Of a DNA stretch of 64,000 nucleotides, positions 12,544 through 24,642 are shown piece by piece. Position numbers and translations under genes: made by a program. The first letter of the stretch is position 1; each line of letters begins with the position of its first letter. Source of the DNA: Umbilicaria muhlenbergii (taxonomy: Eukaryota > Ascomycota > Lecanoromycetes > Umbilicariales > Umbilicariaceae); NCBI GenBank assembly GCA_000611775.1, contig KK106983.1:1142575-1206574 (forward strand). The letters run 5' to 3'. The notes below the pieces were generated by a model. It was not told the DNA's origin, searched no databases, and saw nothing but the letters and a program-made list of their open reading frames with translations.

Positions 12544-13042
12544 GTGGAGGGAACAGGATAGGGATGGAGTACTGGTCATCATTTTTCTGAGGCTGGGTGT
12601 GTTTACATGTAGATTAAGTCTTTGATGGTAGATGCTGTGAGTGGAACCATCAATGCAAATGTGTCTACGGAATACCTTGGAGTAATTTATTCCGACATTA
12701 GCCAAAATATAGTAGTCTATAAAGCCCCTTGTGTGGCAGCATAAGGTAGCAAAGGCATTATTACCAGGAGCATTACCTTCTTAAGCGCTATAGAGCCCCC
12801 TAAACTCCTAATGCCATTTCATAAATCACTTATAGCACTTACTCTACTCATTAGGCCTGAGGCCCAGCTTACCGTCAGGGATGTAGGCTTCGTTCGCCTT
12901 ATCCGCTCGTCAGCCTTACATAGCCACCCTAGGGAAAGCGCTAAATATAGCTTAGGCATCTTCAAGTCTACATCTGCTTCTTCATAACTCGTTTAGACCT
13001 AATATTCATCGGACTTGGAGGCGAACACACCACAACCACACC
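12544..13042. other. intergenic between SF3B1 and SEC9
   Basis: The 3' UTR of SF3B1 and the promoter of SEC9 share this interval. From about 12710 to 12960 the sequence is rich in short words such as AAGCGCT, TTAGGC and AGCCCC that also occur near 8145-8210, which may mean an old dispersed repeat. There is no open frame of note. Confidence 0.45.
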
Positions 13043-14496
13043 ATGGGCAAATTCGGCTTCGGCAAGAAGGGGGATGGCGATGAAGACTCGAATCGTTCAG
13101 CTCTCTTTGGCGGACGCTCAAAGAACAAACCAACAAGCCCCTCCTCGAATCCCTACGCACAGCCTGTAACAGCTCCAGATCCGTACACACAAGCAAAATT
13201 GAACATTGGCGTTGGGGATTTTCCACGTGGACCTAGTCCAGTGAATAGTGGATATTCCACCCCCGTTGGCTCCAGAGGTGGATATGCCGGTATGAATGGG
13301 GGAGGTTACGCAGCTGACACCAAACCTGCCGGCATGAATGGCGGGGACAATAAATATGACACAGGTAGCCAGACTAGGTCCGGCTATGGTGCGGACAGAT
13401 ACGGTGCTCAGGGAGGCTACGGGGTAGATCGGTACGGCGGTGTGGCAGGAGCTTCTACATCTGACACTCCACCGTCAAGATACGGAACAGGAGGCTACGG
13501 AGGCCTTGGACGGACGAACAGTGTCGATACAACTACAACGGATGATAACCGAAATGCTCTATTTGGTGGAGCTCGGGAACGCCTACAGCAGCAGCAAGTT
13601 GGTACTGGTGGTGCTGGGGGTGACGGTCACCCTCCACCTTACCGTGCAGATTATGAGCAAAGCGGACCATCAGGGGCGTACGGGAATGCGGAAAGCCAAG
13701 GATATGGTGCCTACGAAGATCGACAGTTGACTGCTGAGGAAGAAGAGGAGGAAGATGTGCAGGCAACTAAGCAGCAGATCCGATTCATCAAGCAGGAAGA
13801 TGTATCGTCGACACGAAATGCTCTTCGAATCGCCGCACAAGCCGAAGAGACAGGTCGGAATACTCTGGCCCGGCTGGGGGCTCAGGGAGAGCGCATTCAC
13901 AATACCGAAAAGAACCTTGACCTTGCCGCAAACCACAACCGTATCGCTGAGGAGAAAGCTCGTGAGCTGAAGACGCTGAACAAGAGCATGTTCGCGGTTC
14001 ACGTATCCAACCCGTTTACAGCATCGTCGCGTCGGCAACAACGGGATGATGACATTATCAACAAACACAGAAATGAGCGTGAACAGCGCGAGTCCACCCG
14101 CCAAGCAGCATTCCAGACCAACCAGCGCCTTGACCGAACATTCCGAGATCTCCAGCCTGGAGACGCCGGCTACGGAGCCAAGAAAGAGAAATCGACCCTT
14201 GCTGAAAGGGCCAAGTATCAATTCGAGGCCGATAGTGAAGACGATGAGATGGAAAACGAGATCGACAGCAATCTGGACGCCTTGAGTGGTGCGGCCAGTA
14301 GGCTCAACGGACTTGCTAGAGCGACGGGCAAGGAGGTCGATGAGCAGAATAGACATCTAGAAAGGATTACCGGGAAGGTAAGTCACCTGCCTAGGCTGCT
14401 TAGACACCTGGGATTTCATGCTGACAATGTCCCTAGAGCGATTTTGTTGACGATCAGATCGCGAAGAACAGAGCTAGGCTGGACCGCTTCCATTGA
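13043..14496 (+). CDS. SEC9: SNAP-25-type t-SNARE Sec9
   Basis: Two exons (13043-14377, 14437-14496) encode 464 residues. Sec9 gives the Qb and Qc helices to the exocytic SNARE complex with Sso1/2 and Snc1/2 at the plasma membrane. Residues 1-230 are a disordered Gly/Tyr/Asn-rich region. The Qb SNARE helix spans about 245-310 with zero-layer Q281, and the Qc helix spans about 400-464 with zero-layer Q435. No membrane anchor is present, as expected. The last 19 residues (SDFVDDQIAKNRARLDRFH) come from a small second exon after a 59-nt intron with a GCTGAC branch site. Reading through the donor would give an unrelated tail and cut off the end of the Qc helix, so the splice is well supported. 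Confidence 0.94.
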
Positions 14497-17190
14497 TGAA
14501 CTAGGGTTGGATCTTCCCTGGTGGCGCATGTTTTCGCTTTGATAAATTTAGTGCATTTCGGGGCATTATACTTGGCGTTCACAGGATGGATATGGTGAAG
14601 ACCTAGGCCAAGCCCGATTGGCGAGAGGATGGGATTGGAATTAGCATTTCAGGCTTGAATTTTCATTGCTTGAGACAATCAGCTGCATTCCAAGTACTGT
14701 GTGTCAAGCCAAGCAGCTCTTTGGTGCATGACCTCTGTGCACGTTGTCGTTCGGTTGAGTCGAAGCCCTAATCCCGCCTGTTCTTAATTCAACGTCTTTA
14801 CCGCACCACGGAGATCCTCTTCGGGTCTTGATCACGAACCCGTTGATACTTTCAACAGTTCCTGGTCAGTTGGCCTTTCGAATGAGGCTGGTTTCACTTC
14901 AAATCCCAGTGGGTTGATCTAATTATGTGCTTTTACACATGATCAGCGACAGCCAACTGTGCGCTCTGTGCGGTTGGCCACGAAGTTTTACTCCGAGTAC
15001 AACCCGTCCAGGCCTTGTTCTCGCCTCATCTTGGGTTACAATGGCAGCCTCGGTGAGTGATGCATATTGCACCGCCCAGTTTTGATGCTATTTGGAAAAC
15101 GAGCGATGATCTTTAACGTGGGGATGATCGATAACTGACTGCCGGGACCACAGGGTCTACTCGTGTCTCGTGCCTTCATCCCCGCGCACGCTAGCTGTCT
15201 ATATGCGTCTTCTTACCCAGGAATCAACCTACGGGCTGCATCCTGTATCGTACCACGGATGGGTTCACGGTATGCTTATTCGTTGCTCCACCTCTTTAGC
15301 AGCATGCCAAAAACAGGCGTTACTGGGCACCAGATGCAACCTAAAAGAGCTGACGGATGACCGGCAATCACCCTGCATCATTAGGGCTAGCCTGCGATCG
15401 GCGGCTCAAGGGAGTCTATCACAGTGGCCACGGAGTACCTTGTGTGCGTGCTTTGTTAGGATGAAGCACCAATGAAATCCATCAACCCATCGGCTGGCCC
15501 TATGAATCTCGCTAGTCTATCATGATCACGGAACCTATACGGAGCCACGAAACCTTGAAACATGATACAGACCTACTCCAGGTGCCTTTCTGCAGCGGAC
15601 ACTCTCTACGATACTCATGAGTCGTGAGGCTGTGTGGATGAACACAACGGGCTAGTTAAAGGAGGGTCAAAGTTCAGGATCTCTTCGGTCAATAGTATTG
15701 AAAGGTGGATGGTGCTTGGCTCTGTCGGTAGCGCGGCGCTCGGGAGATACTAAAGGACGAGAACACCGTGGTGTCAAGACGGAACAGAGCCAAAGGTCAA
15801 GATTGGATGCTGGTGTAGGGTGGTCAATGTCATATCCAACCGTCAGCCATTGTCATTGTCTCCATGACGACACAGGCAATCCTTCTTGCTCCAGAAACTT
15901 CTGTTCCACCGGCCATGATCCCCAAAACTCCTTCTCGCGATTCAAGCCCAACCACTCGCCAAGGCCTGTCTCACCTTTCAATGTGCTGGTCGCACTTTGA
16001 CTTTGCTGACGCGACATGACATCACCGCTAGCCCCCCGCTGCCGCTTGCCAATAATTCAAGGTGTGGATGAACGCCAGCCGAGCGCCACCAGAAGCAGGG
16101 TGCTCCAAGCGCTTTCCCGTTCGTGTGTGGCACGGTGGCAAGCTCCACACATCGCGGGAGATAAGCAGGCTTGTCAGGTTTCATTTGCTGCTCACGACGC
16201 CTTTGGGTGATGGCAGGATCACGATGGTGTGGGCGCTCCTAGCTCCATCCCAAGCCGTCCTGTCGAAGTACTCGTACCAAAGTACTCGTACCTTTCCACG
16301 AGTCAATCAAGAAATGGACATGACTCGGGGCAGGGGGCTCAATCATAATTCGGGCCTTAAGTGGCTTCAATCTTTGACTTACCACAGAAGGACTGCGCAA
16401 TCAATTCAATTATAGCATGGCAAATCCGATGGTATGGAAGGCGAAACCGAAGCGCTCTTTGCTCGACAAATCGCTCCGGTGTCTATTCTTACGGGTCATA
16501 GCCCCGGATGTTTACTAGCATCTTAAGAGAGTCGCCCACTACGATGCAACACAGTAATTTACCGGGACCGCCCAAGCTAAGGAATCCTACCTGACCCTGT
16601 CCCAAACGCGGTGGAGGGACGGAGCAGGCAGGTGTGTCGAGGCACGAATTGGCATGGTAGCGTCGGCAACAACCGAACGAGCAGTGGCGCTCCCCACCCG
16701 AGTCTGGGGGAGATTCAGCACTCATCTTATTTCTGACTAGTGTTCTGCACTACGACTAATCTGACCCTGCGGTCGCCCAAAGTGTGAGCCATTTTCCCCT
16801 TTGTGCTGGAATGGGCGTGGAAGCTTTGGATCCGGCATCTTGTCCTTTGCAGAATCGGGACCCGTTATCGACGCAAAGGCCTGTTGCAGCGACGCCATCG
16901 GTCACCAGTCAAGCCTACGACGTTTCATGAACTCTATTGTTCGACGGCAGAGAGGGCCGATTCGTCCAATCAACGGACGCTGCGTTGTTGTCGTGCCTCT
17001 TCAACCATATTCATCACTGCTTGCAATGATGCGCCAACGGAAAAGGCTGCCTGCAGGGCCCTCTCATTAACCAGATGCAGGCGTAGCCTTTTGCTTTGCT
17101 GGATGTTGACAACATTCTGCCTTTTGTGAAACACAACACCATCCAGCCTCATTTCAATTGCAGGGCAGAAGGGGGGTGCCCGTCGAAGTG

Positions 17191-17246
17191 GAAAGGAAAA
17201 GGAAAAGGAACAGGGGAAAGGAAAGGGAAAGGGAAAGAGAGAGAGG
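17191..17246. repeat. purine (GGAAA)-rich tract
   Basis: This tract of about 56 bp consists almost only of G and A, in GGAAA/GGGAAA units and ending in GAGAGAGAG. It has one interrupting C near its middle. It lies in the long region upstream of the C2H2 gene and could affect nucleosome placement. Confidence 0.85.
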
Positions 17247-17365
17247 TTGGCCGCGGAGGATGATGGGGGTGTGGGAATGCGAATGAGAATGCGAACGTAA
17301 ACCGCCTAGCTTGAGGGGTGGTGGTGGATGGAGAGGGACAGGGCGAGGGAGATTGGCTTTTTGGT

Positions 17366-17395
17366 GGCTTGCAGCTGGCTTGCAGCTGGCTTGCA
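17366..17395. repeat. 11-bp tandem repeat, 2.7 copies
   Basis: Perfect copies of the unit GGCTTGCAGCT are repeated end to end in non-coding DNA upstream of the C2H2 gene. Confidence 0.85.
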
Positions 17396-18373
17396 CCCAT
17401 ACTTCGGTAGATTGACGTCGTTGCTGCTCAAGCCCCTTGTTGCCTCCGTGCCTTGGTCACGTCGGACCCTTGCAAGCTGTGCTCGCACCCCCTGCACCCT
17501 GCACCTGCAGCGCGTCCCACCTTACCGCTAGAGCGCAGGTAGCGACCCCTTTGCCTTGGCTTGGGCCTTGGCCGCCCACTGAATGGACGACAGGCATGAT
17601 AGGGAGGACGGGAGTCGAGCTCGCACCCTGGACGACCCCTACCGCCCCCGGGCTGCCCCCCGGCATTCGGACCAGTGGTGTCGCCGTGAAGGAGCTGATT
17701 GAGGCTAATGAGGTCAACCCTGGGCAGTTCCGAAAGGTACTCGCAAGCCATTGACATGCTGGCCCGCTGCTGGTGGCCTCTGTGCCCTGTTGCTTGTTCT
17801 CCTCCCCTCATCACCGCACCGCTGCACACACCCACACCCACTCCCTCCTACCAATTGGCCATTTGCTTTATGTAGACGCCTTTCCCCCCGCCCCCTTCGC
17901 TCATACCTCATACCTACATCCCACTGTTGATCTTCACACTGAGCCCACATTCCAAACCCGTCTTGCTCTTCCTTCACTCCACCAGCTGATCACCTGCAAC
18001 TCCATTGGGACCATTCACCATTCCCAGATACCATTCTTCTACACATTCACCCGCATCACTCGCACTGCACAGTACCTCAGTGTACCATCGCCCCAACTTT
18101 TAGTTGCCACCTACCGGGCCCCTATCGCGACATCGGCCCTCCACAGTCGGAATTGTAAGCTCGCAACTTCGGCGCTTTGAACAAACGGCTCGTCCGATTG
18201 CATCGCACTCCCACGCGGACCATCAAAGCTTGCCATCGAACAAAGCGTGACTCGTCGGCGCATCTCTCGAATCGCTGCAGATCTTTCTTGGTCTCTCAGC
18301 TCATCAATCTTCAGACGATTCAACAACATCATCGACCCGTCGCGATTTTCACTATTAACACTGTCTATTCAAA

Positions 18374-19598
18374 ATGACGATGGCCGTGGAAAACCAACAA
18401 CGCCACATGGGCGGGTCAATGGGCTTTGACGGCATGCATTATGCCAGTCCACCTCACTTCACCAACCCATGGGCCTCGACTGCACCGACAAACACAACCT
18501 CGCAACTCTTCTCCACCTCGTTAGGGCCTAGCAACGTCGGCTTCGATGCGCTTGCAAAGCAACAAGCAGCAAGGGCGAACAATGTGTCGATGCCGTACTC
18601 ATCGATACCAGTGAGCGCGCCATCGATGGCGGCAGGGAACAGCTACACCAGTGCACCCTACGGTCAACCTGAGCTACTGAGCCTATCGCAAGATCTCCTG
18701 AACGCTCCACGACCATACGATCAAGGCTATTCGAACGCGCCATCATCCTCTGTCAACTCTTTTGCTCCCATCTCGGCTCCATACGCACCGATGAATAACT
18801 ACGGCCCATCACTTACGCAACAACAACAGCACCAAGATAACGCACGAAGGTTATCTCAAACGTTAGTACCATATCCCTCTTCGCCGCAGTACAACTTCTT
18901 CATAATGGTTCACGGACTGACTCCTCCAACAGAAGCGCTTCGTCTGCTCAGCAAGTACAGACAACATACGGCGACGCTTTAGACGCTGGAAGAGGCATGG
19001 TAGCAATGAGTCAAGACATGACTCCCAGGAACATCTACGGGCCAAGGGGCGGACGCGAAACAAGCGACTCCTACGGCTTCCCCTCGACGCACTCTTCCCA
19101 CTCGTCCATATCGTCGGCAAGTACAGGCTATCCGTCTTACTACAGCAGCTCCGTTTGCGACTCTTCCGTCAGCGATTACAGCTCGGCATCCGAGATGGAG
19201 TCGATCAGCTCCCGCACGTTGCCAAGGCCAACGGGCCTCATGGGTGCCAATCTCCCACCGGCACCGCAGTCGATGATGGGTCAATTCAACTCGAAAGTCT
19301 CATCGAGCACACAGAAGAAGCACAAGTGCAAGATCTGCGAGAAGCGCTTTACCCGTCCCAGCTCGCTTCAGACACACATGTACAGCCATACTGGAGAGAA
19401 ACGTAAGCACGAGGACATCGCCATTGAAATTTGGTGCATTTGATACTAACAATGGCGGCAGCATACGCGTGTGAAGTTGATGGCTGCGGGCGACATTTCT
19501 CCGTTGTGTCCAACCTCCGTCGGCACCGGAAAGTCCACAAGGGCGAGCGAGCTTCGGACCACGATTCACCGGAAGGCTCGTGGGCGTCGGAGAAGTAA
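18374..19598 (+). CDS. C2H2 zinc-finger transcription factor
   Basis: Three exons (18374-18861, 18933-19402, 19462-19598) encode 364 residues. The N-terminal 280 residues are Ser/Pro/Gln/Tyr-rich and probably disordered activation sequence. Two adjacent C2H2 fingers follow. Finger 1 has C295, C298, H311 and H315 (CKICEKRFTRPSSLQTH); finger 2 has C323, C328, H341 and H345 (CGRHFSVVSNLRRHRKVH). The HTGEKP linker between them is itself created by the second splice. The paired RPSSLQTHMYSHTGEKP and SVVSNLRRH signatures mark a Pezizomycotina group of developmental regulators that I associate with FlbC-, MtfA- and Con7-like proteins; I cannot tell which, so no symbol is given. Both introns have CTGAC or ACTAAC branch sites. 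About 3.9 kb of gene-poor DNA lies upstream. Confidence 0.88.
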
Positions 19599-20470
19599 CT
19601 GTTTGGCCTCGGCGACCTTTCCGGACCTCGACACCAGCACGAACCCACGACTCTCATGACACGAATCCGGACCTTTTAGCGAACGCGAAGCTTCTTCCAC
19701 GTCGATTTAGCGCATTGATTTCAACATGTACCACCATCATACTTGTACCACTATCATAGAGGCGCCTTCCCCAGACACCACGGTCACTACAGGGCTCCAG
19801 CAACATTGCGGTCGTCATATTCTAGGAGCGGGAGTCGGATCTATTGAAAGCGAAGGCGTTGGGCTTGGATTTGGAGGAATTAATCGAAGTGTATTACTAG
19901 CTAGCTATACCCCACCTTCGCTATGGCGACTGCTTTGTCTTTATCTTTGTCCCGAAATCTGATGCGAACACATCCTGTTACTCGCCATGTTGAGCGATGG
20001 CATGATAAAAGAGTAGATAGCGGTATCATTTGCTCTTTGCCAATTCCTCCCCATTCCCATTTTCGAATCACTCCACCCATCTCCAGCAACACCGGATGAC
20101 AGCGACGGTACTCACGGGGCCACGATGACCGCACATCAGGGTCTTCCCCCCCGCCGTGCCCCGTGCCGTCGATTCCTCACCTGCCGATCCCATGCCCAAG
20201 TCCCTGACGATCGCGCCGTCTCTGCGCCGTTTCACCAACCGAGCGCCATGGCGTAGGTGGCTTGACGCTAGCGGCCAGCCATTTCCGCGTGTGCCCACCC
20301 CTGCTGCTGCTGTTTCTTCTGCCTGCCTCGGGCGGCCCCTGCTTGGCCCGTGCGCTCCAACCAATGAGCAGCAGCCAACAAAGGTGAATGGTTTCGAACC
20401 GCCCGGGGCGAATGGGGTGCCGAGGGTAGCCATCGGATGGGATCCGGTTCCGTTAGTCGTTTCGCTTGAT

Positions 20471-20627
20471 GGGATGGGGGGGGGATGGGGGGGTTGGCAT
20501 TGGATTGGGAAGGTGCTGGGGGGGTTGAGGGGTTGGGTTGTGGGTGGCACGACTGGGTGTTGTGTCACCGGTGTGGGTCGGAGCGTGGGAAATGGACAGG
20601 AAAGGGGGGGTGGGGAGGGGGAAGGGA
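20471..20627 (+). repeat. clustered guanine runs (possible G-quadruplexes)
   Basis: Two groups of G runs of 3 to 9 bases lie on the plus strand (20471-20547 and 20604-20627) with short loops. The spacing fits the simple G-quadruplex pattern of four or more G3+ runs. Function is not known. Confidence 0.7.
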
Positions 20628-20640
20628 AACCCCACGCTGA

Positions 20641-20695
20641 GTGATGGTGACGATGATGACGGTGACGATGATGGATGATGATGATGATGATGACC
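20641..20695. repeat. GAT/GAC trinucleotide microsatellite
   Basis: A run of imperfect GATGAT and GACGAT units ends in a purer GATGATGATGATGATGAT-like block. It lies in non-coding DNA between convergent genes. Confidence 0.85.
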
Positions 20696-21388
20696 ACCGG
20701 TGACGCGCCGATGGCTGGATGGATTCCTTGGCGCGATGCGTGCATGTCGGCACTTTTTTTCCCCCTCTGTTTCGTGCGACGACGCCCGCTTTGCTGGGAC
20801 GATGATGCTGCCTTGCTTGTTTGGTTGGCCTTGTTTTCATGCCTGCCACGAGCCTTATCGCTGGGCTTGCGCTTGTCAGGCTGGCTTCGGCGCGGCCCTT
20901 GATCCTTGGGTTTTGGTCTTGCATTGCGACCTTGGGATCGAGGGCTTGTGGTCTGGAAGTTTCGAAGGCTATCATGCGCGGGTGGCCGGTTCGGGGACGA
21001 CGCTTCGGGTGCTGGCGATGCCGGAGTTGAAGTCGGCTGCACGCTGCTTCGATGTTGCCTTTAATCCCTCTCGGTGCCTTCCATCGGGGTGAGCGTTCCG
21101 TCCGGTAGGTAAACCACTCATCATGGAGTATGAGTACGCCAATGACTTGGTAAATTGCCTCATTGGCTGTGGCGGCAGTAAACGTTTCTAGGGGCTTCAA
21201 ATCCTGGAAGTTATACTAGTGGCTGTGACCTTCTACCATTGATATTGATCCACTGTGGTCGTTGGAGGAACTAAATGTAAAGCCCTAGCCCTATTTCCAG
21301 TTGCACAGAAGTCGTGTCCGCGAGTCACTCAAAGTCTTGAGGGCTTGCCAAATAGTTTTTAGAACTGGGCCAAGTATGTGAGCCTTTG

Positions 21389-24300
21389 TCAAGCAATATC
21401 TACAAACGCCCTTTTCTTCCTACTCTTCCCGCCGCCGCCGCCGCCGCCCTTTTCCTCCTCCTCCCACACCTCCTCGTCCACATAATTACTAGTCTCCTTC
21501 TCCCTAACCTGCTTTCCCAGAAACTTCAATGCCGCAAGATTGAACCCCATCTCATCTTTCTGACCCTGCAATGCCCGTCTTAAGTGCTCTCGGATCCCGT
21601 CCAGCATCGGCCTCATGGTCTTGCTAGCCACTATTTGCCGGTGATGTGTCTTTAACATGAAGAAGAGGACCCGGCATGTAAGAGGCATGTTCCACTGCCG
21701 CTCGGCCCAGAGGCGAAGAAAGGTGAAGAGGCTCGTGACTTTCTCGAAGGGAAGGACGAGGAGGGCATCTTGGAGCGCGGCCGCCTTTATCTTCTGCACG
21801 ACGCTTAGCACGTGTGCTTCGGCCGAAATGTTTCCAAAGGCCATGAAGATTGGATTTCGAGCGGGGGGGGCGAGACTGGGCTGCGTAGACTTGGCGGCAT
21901 GCCACTCCTGCATGATCTCCAAATCGGCGATGCCTATTTCCAAAGCTTCTGCGATCCTCTCGCCTGCCATAAGAGTTTCCACAGTCTGCTTGCCCGCAGC
22001 GGCGACCTCGCTCTTTTCCTCCCCGTTCCCCTCTTCTTGCTCCAGTGAGGTCGTCAAAGTGCTTTCGTATAGCTCTTCTAGCTCCTTCTCCCTCTCTTCT
22101 TCGAGGAATATTTGCTCGTCTGTTTGCTGCCATACACGGATACTCTTGTCATGACTTGCGCTCACAACAAAGTCACCTGTTCGGCTAATAGCTAACGCCC
22201 AGATTTCTCCATGGTGGCCCTCGAGCTTCTGGATCTGCTCGAATTTGTCGCCGTCCCAGTACTTGATTATACGGTCCTTGCTTGCGCTGAAGAAGTGGTG
22301 GCCGTTGCCATCTTGATTGTGCGGTACAAAGGCGACTTGCATGATACTGTCTTGATGGGCGAAGAACGCTTTGTGACAGTCTCCGAAGTCGAGACCCCAG
22401 AGTCTAACGTTTTTGTCCGCGGAACATGTCACGATAAGCTTGCTGTCGTAGGAAATGTCCATGTTCAGGACGGGCAGCTTGTGGCCATAGAGGTTGAGAA
22501 AGAGCTTGAGGGAGTCCACGAAGAAAACCTTGACAGTGTTGTCGAGAAGAGCGACGGCCAAAAGCCGAGAGTCAGGTGAGAAGCGCAAATTGAGAATGTC
22601 ATCTGCAACTTTGAGGGTACGAGTGTGGGCAAGCTTGAGACGAGGCGTTGTGCGTTTAGTCCCCGGGATTTCTTCTTGTACAACCTCGAACGTCCAGAAT
22701 TTTGCAGATTTATCCGCACTGCCGGAAACCATGGACTTACCATCGGGATGCACGTGGAGTGTCCATACAGGGCCCTCATGTGCTTTTACCGTCTCAATCA
22801 GAGTCGAGGAAGCAATGTCGAATACTTCTAGTTCCCCATTCCGATTGCCAACCACAACAATCTTATCGCCAGGCAAAAAGGCCGCACATAGTGCGTAGCC
22901 ACATTCAAGCGTTCGAATGCAGCTTTGCGTGCGTACATTCCATATCTTGAGGCTGCCGTTCGATGCAGAAGCAAGCATTCGATCATCTGAACTTAGACAC
23001 AGAGCACGAACGTCTGTGCGATGGCCCGGCATCTCGACGGAAAATGTACGGTTATAATCTGGTGGTTCTTCGGATTTTGATGTCTTCTCTTTTTGTTTTG
23101 TAGGAACACTGTAGACTTCCAGTACGTTGTTGGTCATTGCGATAAGTAGCTGCAGGGCTTTGCTCGTCCGATCACTTGCCCAATCAAACGACCGCACTTT
23201 CCCGCTGGTTCGAACAATCACGTAGGGAACGATGACCTCTGATATATCTGCTGATGAAACATCTTCGGACTTGTCGTTGTCCTCAACAAGGTCACCACCG
23301 TCTACAGTCCCGTTGGCTGCAACAGCAGCCAGAGCCTTTTCTCTTCGCCTCTTCCGTTTCCTGGCTAGACTCTTCTGCACCTCGCTCTCCGACCGAATTC
23401 TCCATATTTCCACCGCCTTTTCTGACCCATGTGCAGCAATGTAGTTACCCCGTGCATGGAACTTGATCCCCAGAGTTCTATCTTTGCTCTGCCGGTACAG
23501 TATTCCGCGCTCTCGCAAGCAATGTCTCTCAGAGCCTTCAGTCACGCGGCCTGCTATATCGCTTAGACCTTTGAAGTCAATTGACCAGATCTTCAACTCG
23601 CCATCGTTGCCAGCGGTAATACAACCACTTTCATCCGGGGACACCCCCAAAGTCCAACACTCCCCGTTCGTCTGGGCGACATGGGTTTCTATGCAGTGCT
23701 GGGATTCCAAATCCCAGATCTTGATAAGAGCATCTTTGCTTGTAGTAAGCAAGAATCCTGCATGATCCTCATTGAGTTGGGTATGACCATCCGCTGTTGC
23801 GCCGTTCCCATTTAAGTCAGATTTTCGAGCATCACCCTCTTGGCTGCCGGACGGTTTAAGGAAATGGAGCGCTGTGATCTGGTCCTTATGGCCGCGTAAC
23901 TTGTATAATCCAACTTCCGCAACAAGGTCCCAAAGGATGATATCAGTATCCCTAGCGCCGCTGGCTAACCTAACCCCAGATTTGTCGAAGGCTAACGTGG
24001 TAATGGCAGATCGGTGGCCACTGAAACTTATAATGACCGTAGCTATCCTAGAATCCCATAGTCTGATGCTGCCGTCGCCATACCTACCGGAATGTATTAG
24101 TACATGCATTTCGACACATGAGTACGATATGGTCCGGCTCACCCCACGGCATAGATATCTGGATCCACTTTACTTCTTGCAACAACCGTCACTTCCGCTC
24201 TGCAGTCCTTATCTTTCCATCGGTCAAGGAGCTCCCCTTTCTTCACGTCCCAGCAAAGCACTTCCTCATCGGCACCGACGACTGCGCGTCCTGCACCGGT

Positions 24301-24473
24301 AGATCGAGAGCCAGGGTTAGGCGCATTTTCGTCAGGGCTCCAAACTACATTGGCAGAAGCAGCTGTAATGAGACCAAAAGTTTTGGAGTGCTCATACTTT
24401 CTATGTACGTAAGTACGTTACATGCAAAGTGGGAATGTCTGCGAGACGCACTTACAGATAAGACTTGACCATC
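21389..24473 (-). CDS. UTP12: U3 snoRNP / SSU processome WD40 protein Utp12 (Dip2, WDR3)
   Basis: Three exons on the minus strand (24473-24457, 24400-24143, 24083-21389) give 989 residues; yeast Utp12 has 943. It is a tandem WD40 scaffold of the UTP-B module that binds the 5' ETS of pre-rRNA in the nucleolus. The 17-nt first exon yields MVKSY-L and joins to KYEHSKTFGLI, matching the family's MVKSYxRFE start. WD repeats such as GYGDGSIRLWDS, ARDTDIILWDL and SADKSAKFWTF run to about residue 720. The Utp12 C-terminal helical domain follows (KAAALQDALLVLPFEK). The protein ends in a Gly run and a basic tail, GKSRKKRAFVDIA. The Gly run is encoded by a CCG repeat near 21431-21449. Introns are 56 and 59 nt. 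It is divergent from ARPC2 across 332 bp. Confidence 0.95.
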
Positions 24474-24642
24474 TTTTGAGGAAGACTGAAGCTGTTGAAA
24501 GCTGCGGAAACTTTTTGATATTCGCTTGGCACCATGCCCCTCTTAGCGCGGGCACCAGGGTGCCACTGTTGCTTCAGCCTTACCTTCTGTCTGGGGTACG
24601 AGACTACCTTACGAGTCCCCCAAGGTAAGCATTCCACGAAGC

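Larger units (their letters stand above)
14497..18373. other. 3.9 kb gene-poor region upstream of the C2H2 gene
   Basis: No convincing gene on either strand. A weak two-exon candidate (ATG at 15041, intron 15053-15153, stop near 15360) has good splice signals but no recognisable protein. The duplicated word AAGTACTCGTACC lies at about 16267-16292. A purine-only-like tract runs from 17191 to 17246 and an 11-bp tandem repeat from 17366 to 17395. From about 17800 the sequence is strongly pyrimidine-rich on the plus strand, typical of a long fungal promoter and 5' UTR leading to the gene at 18374. Confidence 0.6.
19599..21388. other. long intergenic region between convergent genes
   Basis: The C2H2 gene ends on the left and UTP12 ends on the right, so this 1.8 kb lies between two 3' ends and is unusually long for such a position. 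It holds G-run clusters (20471-20547, 20604-20627) and a GAT microsatellite (20641-20695). Long open frames on both strands near 20068-21200 translate to Pro, His, Ile and Arg runs and are compositional. Confidence 0.6.

Noticed and set aside
14378-14542. Read-through C terminus of SEC9 (SHLPRLLRHL...)
   Set aside because: The donor/acceptor pair restores the conserved end of the Qc SNARE helix, so the read-through tail is intronic.
15041-15363. Two-exon small protein candidate (MAAS then GLLVSRAFIPAH..., 73 residues)
   Set aside because: Splice signals are good, but the product resembles nothing and the coding signal is weak; recorded only as a lead.
20068-21200. Long minus-strand open frames of 211-324 codons
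   Set aside because: They translate to Pro/His/Arg runs and an Ile/His run from the GAT microsatellite, overlap in several frames, and match no family; this is composition, not a gene.
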